DNA of 9,444 nt from Deltaproteobacteria bacterium (GTDB lineage Bacteria > Desulfobacterota_B > Binatia > UBA9968), in the NCBI GenBank assembly GCA_005879255.1, contig VBKY01000422.1:1-9444 (forward strand). Reading direction: 5' to 3'. The translations under genes were made by a program, and so were the position numbers. The notes beneath the pieces are model-generated. The model saw only the letters and a list, made by a program, of their open reading frames with translations, was not told the DNA's origin and did not search any database. This document shows positions 6,413 through 9,444 of the stretch, piece by piece. Each line of letters begins with the position of its first letter. The first letter of the stretch is position 1.

Positions 6413-6904
6413 TTATTTCTTAAACGCCTCCGGATCGAACGGCTGGCCGTTGAGCCTGTACTCGCTCTTCACCGCAGTCGGATTGCGAATGGTCTGGATA
6501 ACATAGCAGCCGGCTTCGGCGTTGCGTACCACCTTTGCCACCTTGTCGGCCGCCTCGCTCGAGCTGATCTCGCAGCGGGTTTCTACGCCCAGTCCTTCCG
6601 CTTGCACGGTTTCTCGCAACACCGAGCCTTCGTTCTTGAAGCGCGCCGTTACAAAGACTTTTGCCTTGTCGATGTGAGTCTTGAGCATTTCCCCGTACCG
6701 GGAAATCTGAGTGAGCAGTCAAAACCCGACCGAGAGGCCGAAGTAGGCCAACGGCGGCGGCGCGGTATTGTCGCCGCCGATACGCTCCCCTTCATCACAA
6801 AAAACCGTGAAGCCGCGCGCGTGCCCTTCCTTGCGCATCCGCTCCAAAGTCTCGGCATCCGCTTCCAAAACAATTTCACGTTTGATTTGTAGATCGTCAG
6901 CCAT
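6413..6904 (-). CDS. OsmC-family peroxidase with probable selenocysteine (in-frame TGA at residue 62)
   Basis: Read through the TGA at 6719-6721, this is one 163-residue OsmC/Ohr-family protein, which reduces organic hydroperoxides with a Cys pair. The N-terminal half has GFTVFCDEGERIGGDNTAPPPLAYFGLSVGF, the family's DEP..GGxxxAPxP region leading into the active-site helix. Then comes TGA at residue 62, exactly where the peroxidatic Cys belongs, followed by LLTQISRYGEM. The C-terminal half contains NAEAGCYVIQTIRNP with Cys133, the family's second Cys, and ends SEYRLNGQPFD. Both halves share one frame, so a single TGA is the only interruption. GAGGAGG at 6909-6915 lies 4 nt before ATG 6904. 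A candidate SECIS hairpin follows the TGA. An internal ATG at 6688 would give only a half-domain. Known precedent: OsmC-like selenoproteins were reported from marine metagenomes. Alternative: a nonsense mutation or sequencing error in a Cys codon. Confidence 0.85.
6687..6706 (-). promoter_or_regulatory. Candidate bacterial SECIS element
   Basis: On the coding strand, ATTTCCC (6706-6700) pairs perfectly with GGGAAAT (6693-6687) around the 6-nt loop GGTACG. The stem begins 12 nt after the TGA, so 19 nt separate the TGA from the loop. The loop opens with GG, then U, as in the apical loop bound by SelB in known bacterial SECIS elements, and the spacing fits the published bacterial consensus as I recall it (about 16-37 nt). 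This position inside the coding sequence just after the UGA is where bacteria place the signal. Confidence 0.75.
6719..6721 (-). other. In-frame TGA, predicted selenocysteine codon (Sec62)
   Basis: The codon order is TTT TGA CTG in the OsmC-family frame. It replaces the conserved peroxidatic Cys, is followed by C (a weak termination context), and lies upstream of a SECIS-like hairpin. Confidence 0.78.
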
Positions 6905-6993
6905 GGCGCCTCCTCGTTTTAGAAATTTTTCAGCCACGATCCATGTGCATGTCAATGTATATTCACAATCGCCGCCGGTTGCCAGCGGCTTGG

Positions 6994-8061
6994 TTACTCG
7001 GGCTCGCCGCTCGAGTACTCCTCGGAATAGAGATCGAGCAGCACGGCCAGCAGCGCGAAGAGCACCGGTCCGAGAATCAATCCCAGCGCGCCAAACACGG
7101 CCAGACCGCCGAGAATGCCGAAGAACAGAAACAACATGGGAAGCTTTATCCGGCTGCCGATGAAAAGCGGCTTCAAAACGTTATCGATCATCACAACGAC
7201 GCCAAGGCACCAGATCAGCATGATAATTCCCTTAACGTTATTTCCTTGCAAAAAAAGGTAGAGCGACGCCGGAATCGTAACAAGCGTCGTACCACCGAAC
7301 GGCAGCAGCGCGGCAAAGGCAGTGATCACGCCCCACAGGACCGCAAAGGGCACTCCCAAAACCCAATAGGCCAATCCCGCGAGCAAACCCTGGACCATCG
7401 CCACGACCAACGAACCATGCACCACCGCCGTAACCGCGTCCACGATGTTTCTCAACAGCCGCTCTTGATGCTCCCTATCCATCGGCAGCAGCCGCTGCAC
7501 GCGGCTTAGAAATTCAGCGCCATCGCGCAGGACGAAAAAAAGCGTGAACAAAGCGATGATAAAGTTTATGGTGAACGATAACACGTTTTGCGCGATGCCT
7601 TTGACTTGCGTGACCAGAAATGTCGATGAAGATTGCGCGCCCTGAACCAACATTTCTTTCCAGTTGATCTTAAAGTCCATCAGCCGGAACGACACCATGT
7701 TCCACCAGCTCAGCAATTGTTGCACCCACGGCTTCGCCAACCATTCTTGCTTGCCCTCCTCATCCATGAGTGACCGGACCGACTGCACTAACGAAACGGT
7801 TTCGTCCGTCAAGAATCGCACGAGCTCCACTCCGGGCAAAATCACGAGCAGCGTGATCACGACCATAACGGTAATCGCCGCAAGCGTCGCGCGGCCACGC
7901 AATCGCTGGAGCAGCCAAGCGTAAAGCGGATACACGAGAATGGCCAGAATCACCGCCCAGGTGATGGCGGTCAAGAACGGAGTCAAAATCAGGAACGCAC
8001 CGTACAGAATGAGGCTAAGGAGTGCAAAGAAGAAAGCCGTAGCGAGCCACGTTTTGTTCAC
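6994..8061 (-). CDS. AI-2E family transporter (UPF0118/PerM-TqsA type)
   Basis: A 355-residue polytopic inner-membrane protein of the AI-2E transporter family (PF01594). Hydrophobic segments lie near residues 5-50 (two or more spans), 58-78, 160-178, 208-236, 240-272, 278-292 and 308-343. Family signatures are FFVLRDG (175-181), LLPFGGTTLVTIPA (252-265) and DNVLKPLFIGSRIKLP (293-308) followed by the glycine-rich FGILGGLAVFGALGLILGP. A soluble stretch (80-158) with the paired-Trp region SWWNM is the usual large extracytoplasmic loop. Members export autoinducer-2 or act as ion antiporters; the substrate cannot be told here. Start: GTG 8061 has AAGGGGG (8069-8075) 7 nt upstream; a TTG at 8091 would add ten residues (DQSKKGGFT) but lacks a good ribosome site. 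The stop is 89 bp from the OsmC-family start. Confidence 0.92.
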   Translation of the reverse strand: MNKTWLATAFFFALLSLILYGAFLILTPFLTAITWAVILAILVYPLYAWLLQRLRGRATLAAITVMVVITLLVILPGVELVRFLTDETVSLVQSVRSLMDEEGKQEWLAKPWVQQLLSWWNMVSFRLMDFKINWKEMLVQGAQSSSTFLVTQVKGIAQNVLSFTINFIIALFTLFFVLRDGAEFLSRVQRLLPMDREHQERLLRNIVDAVTAVVHGSLVVAMVQGLLAGLAYWVLGVPFAVLWGVITAFAALLPFGGTTLVTIPASLYLFLQGNNVKGIIMLIWCLGVVVMIDNVLKPLFIGSRIKLPMLFLFFGILGGLAVFGALGLILGPVLFALLAVLLDLYSEEYSSGEPE

Positions 8062-8440
8062 CGTGAAGCCCCCTTTTTTCGATTGGTCCAAACTCTACGC
8101 ATAAGGTAGGCGGGCTTCAAGCTGCACGGATCATCCTTATGATCTGGTCCTGACGCAAGCTTGCTACAGGGTATATCAAACTGACTACACTGGCCTGGCC
8201 TAAAGCCCTTAACGTCGCTCGCCTTCCGAGCAAATTGGCCCGGCAATTCAACAGCTTGCTCTAAATTGCCGATGAATTATGAAGTGTGTTCAGCTGGTAT
8301 GCCGCGCTTACCAGACTATCATTCCGACTCAGGGTTAATCACTTCGGCTGCCGGATCTCACCATGCAGTCCTGCCGGAAGGCTACGCAAAATTTTCGACA
8401 ATACGTGACCTTCTACGGACTGTGCTAAGACATTGATCAG
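8062..8440. other. 379-bp divergent intergenic region, no gene recognised
   Basis: No convincing protein or RNA gene is seen. It separates the divergent AI-2E family and ABC_sub_bind genes, so both promoters should lie here, but I find no clear -35/-10 pair. It holds a short perfect hairpin, GATCAT (8129-8134) against ATGATC (8139-8144) with a 4-nt loop, extendable by one G:U and one C:G pair, and a small AATTG/CAATT inverted pair in the 8230s-8250s. Confidence 0.6.
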
Positions 8441-9444
8441 ATGAAACAATTTTGGATTTTCGATTTTAGATTTTCGATTAAAAATTCCGATAGGAAAAGA
8501 GTTTTTTGTTTTGTGTTAGCCATATTGCTCTTAGCTCTTAGCATTGTAGCTCATGCGCAGCAGCCGAAGAAAGTTCCCCGAATAGGTTTTTTAATTGCTG
8601 CCACCCGTGACACTCAATCGGCCCGTACCAAGGCGTTCCGGCAAGGTTTGCAAGAGCTGGGCTACATTGAGGGGCAGAACATCGCCATCGAGTACCGATA
8701 CGCAGAAGGGAAGACAGATCGGTTCCCCGAGCTCGTGGCCGATCTGGTAAGGTTCCAGGTCGATATCATTGTCGTGTCAAATAACACAGTAGCGCGTGCT
8801 GCCTCGAACGCGACGAAGATAATCCCGGTCGTCATTGCGGTGCTGATCCGGTCGCCGCCGGCCTAGTCGTGAGCCTCGCGCGGCCGGGCGGAAACGTGAC
8901 GGGATTGACGAACGTTACGACTGATTTGGGTGTGAAACGATTGGAGCTGCTCAAAGAGATCTTTCCCAAGCTCACTCGCATAGCCGTACTCCCGAGTCCA
9001 GGTTCGCTTGGGCTGGAATTGAAGGAGATGCGGGCCGCGGCCCCCTCTCTTAAGATCCAGCTTCACATCCTTGAGGTGCGGATTGCCGATGATTTGGGAA
9101 GGGCATTCGAACGAGCGACCAAGGTGGGTGCGGGCGCCCTCGCCGTGACGTCGGACCCGACCGGGCTATTCGTCGCGAATCAAAAGCAGATCGTAGAACT
9201 TGCTGCCAAGAAGCGGTTGCCTGCAATCTACACCTCCAGCACGTATGTAAACGCTGGTGGCCTGATGTCCTATGCAGCGAACGATCTTGAAAACTATCGG
9301 CGCGTCTCTGTCTACATCGACAAGATTTTGAAAGGCGCCAAGCCCGCCGACTTGCCAGTCGAGCAACCAACGAAGTTTGAATTCGTAGTTAATCTCAAAA
9401 CAGCGAAGCAGATCGGTCTGACGATTCCGCCCAATGTGCTGGCG
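8441..9444 (+). pseudogene. ABC_sub_bind substrate-binding protein, frameshifted and cut by the window end
   Basis: A periplasmic substrate-binding protein of the ABC_sub_bind family (PF04392; TrpX/YtrF-like uncharacterised ABC systems). Residues 20-39 form a signal peptide (KRVFCFVLAILLL core, VAHA cut site). Family landmarks follow: RIGFLIAATRDT, FRQGLQELGYIEGQNIAIEYRYAEGKTDRFPELVADLV and IDIIVVSNNTVARAA-like sequence. Near 8842 the frame breaks: the first frame stops at 8866, while the next frame continues ADPVAAGLVVSLARPGGNVTGLTN to the window end without a stop, ending KTAKQIGLTIPPNVLA. One missing base (GTGGCT read as GTGCT) accounts for it. Joined, the product would be about 343 residues plus roughly 8 beyond the edge, normal for the family. 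It could be a recent pseudogene or a single-base assembly error. No permease or ATPase gene is visible on this side. Confidence 0.85.
8455..8479 (+). repeat. Heptad tandem repeat GATTTT(C/A), 3.5 copies
   Basis: GATTTT recurs at 8455, 8462 and 8469, with a partial GATT at 8476, exactly every 7 nt. It is AT-rich against a GC-rich background and lies in the first codons of the substrate-binding protein gene, encoding the Phe-rich IFDFRFSI just before the signal peptide. Similar low-complexity blocks occur at gene starts and between genes in other bacteria, so it may be an inserted simple repeat that captured the start codon. Confidence 0.6.

Noticed and set aside
5639..6892. Long plus-strand open frame of 417 codons
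   Set aside because: It runs antisense across the start of cnoX, the AhpD-like gene and the OsmC-family gene; its product is low-complexity and Arg/Phe-rich with no domain, a typical shadow in GC-rich DNA.
6413..6955. Two separate small hypothetical genes (6413-6688 and 6719-6955) or a dead OsmC pseudogene
   Set aside because: They are in one frame, each is half an OsmC domain, the internal ATG at 6688 has only a weak ribosome site, and the only interruption is a TGA at the catalytic Cys position with a SECIS-like hairpin.
8394..8429. Promoter TTCGAC with a weak -10 upstream of the substrate-binding protein
   Set aside because: The -35-like hexamer is fair but the expected -10 position has no TATAAT-like match.

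Overview
The window is about 9.4 kb of moderately GC-rich bacterial chromosome. It carries eight protein-coding loci and no tRNA, rRNA, CRISPR array or transposase gene. The gene mix fits an uncultured deltaproteobacterial-type lineage (Desulfobacterota or Binatota-like): a fused proline-catabolic enzyme, a ThDP decarboxylase-like enzyme, an ABC_sub_bind periplasmic protein, a CnoX chaperedoxin and dispersed short palindromes. That placement is an impression from gene content and is of low confidence.

Layout. From 1 to 2378 (minus) lies the 5' four fifths of a bifunctional proline dehydrogenase / glutamate-semialdehyde dehydrogenase (putA). It reads from a TTG start, is continuously open to the window edge, and includes the catalytic Cys of the aldehyde dehydrogenase domain. 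A 143-bp divergent gap separates it from a 567-residue ThDP-binding, acetolactate-synthase-like enzyme (2522-4225, plus). That gene converges, across a hairpin and a four-copy octamer array, on a minus-strand group: a GlcG/HbpS (DUF336) protein (4301-4768), a thioredoxin-TPR chaperedoxin CnoX (4940-5794), a small AhpD-like protein without its CxxC pair (5969-6214), an OsmC-family peroxidase (6413-6904) and an AI-2E family membrane protein (6994-8061). After a 379-bp gap without a gene, an ABC_sub_bind substrate-binding protein runs on the plus strand to the window edge and is broken by one apparent missing base.

Main discovery. The OsmC-family gene looks like two half-genes because of an in-frame TGA at 6719-6721. 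The two halves are in the same frame and together make one 163-residue OsmC protein of normal family length. The TGA stands at residue 62, where the family has its peroxidatic Cys; the second family Cys is at residue 133. Twelve bases after the TGA is a perfect 7-bp hairpin with a loop starting GGU, 19 nt from the TGA to the loop, which fits a bacterial SECIS element. The best reading is a selenocysteine-containing OsmC peroxidase, not a pseudogene.

How the genes may work together. The OsmC selenoprotein, the AhpD-like protein and the thioredoxin-fold CnoX are consecutive, same-strand genes with a shared thiol/peroxide stress theme, but gaps of 170-200 bp argue against one tight operon. PutA and the ThDP enzyme are divergently placed metabolic genes with no demonstrated link.
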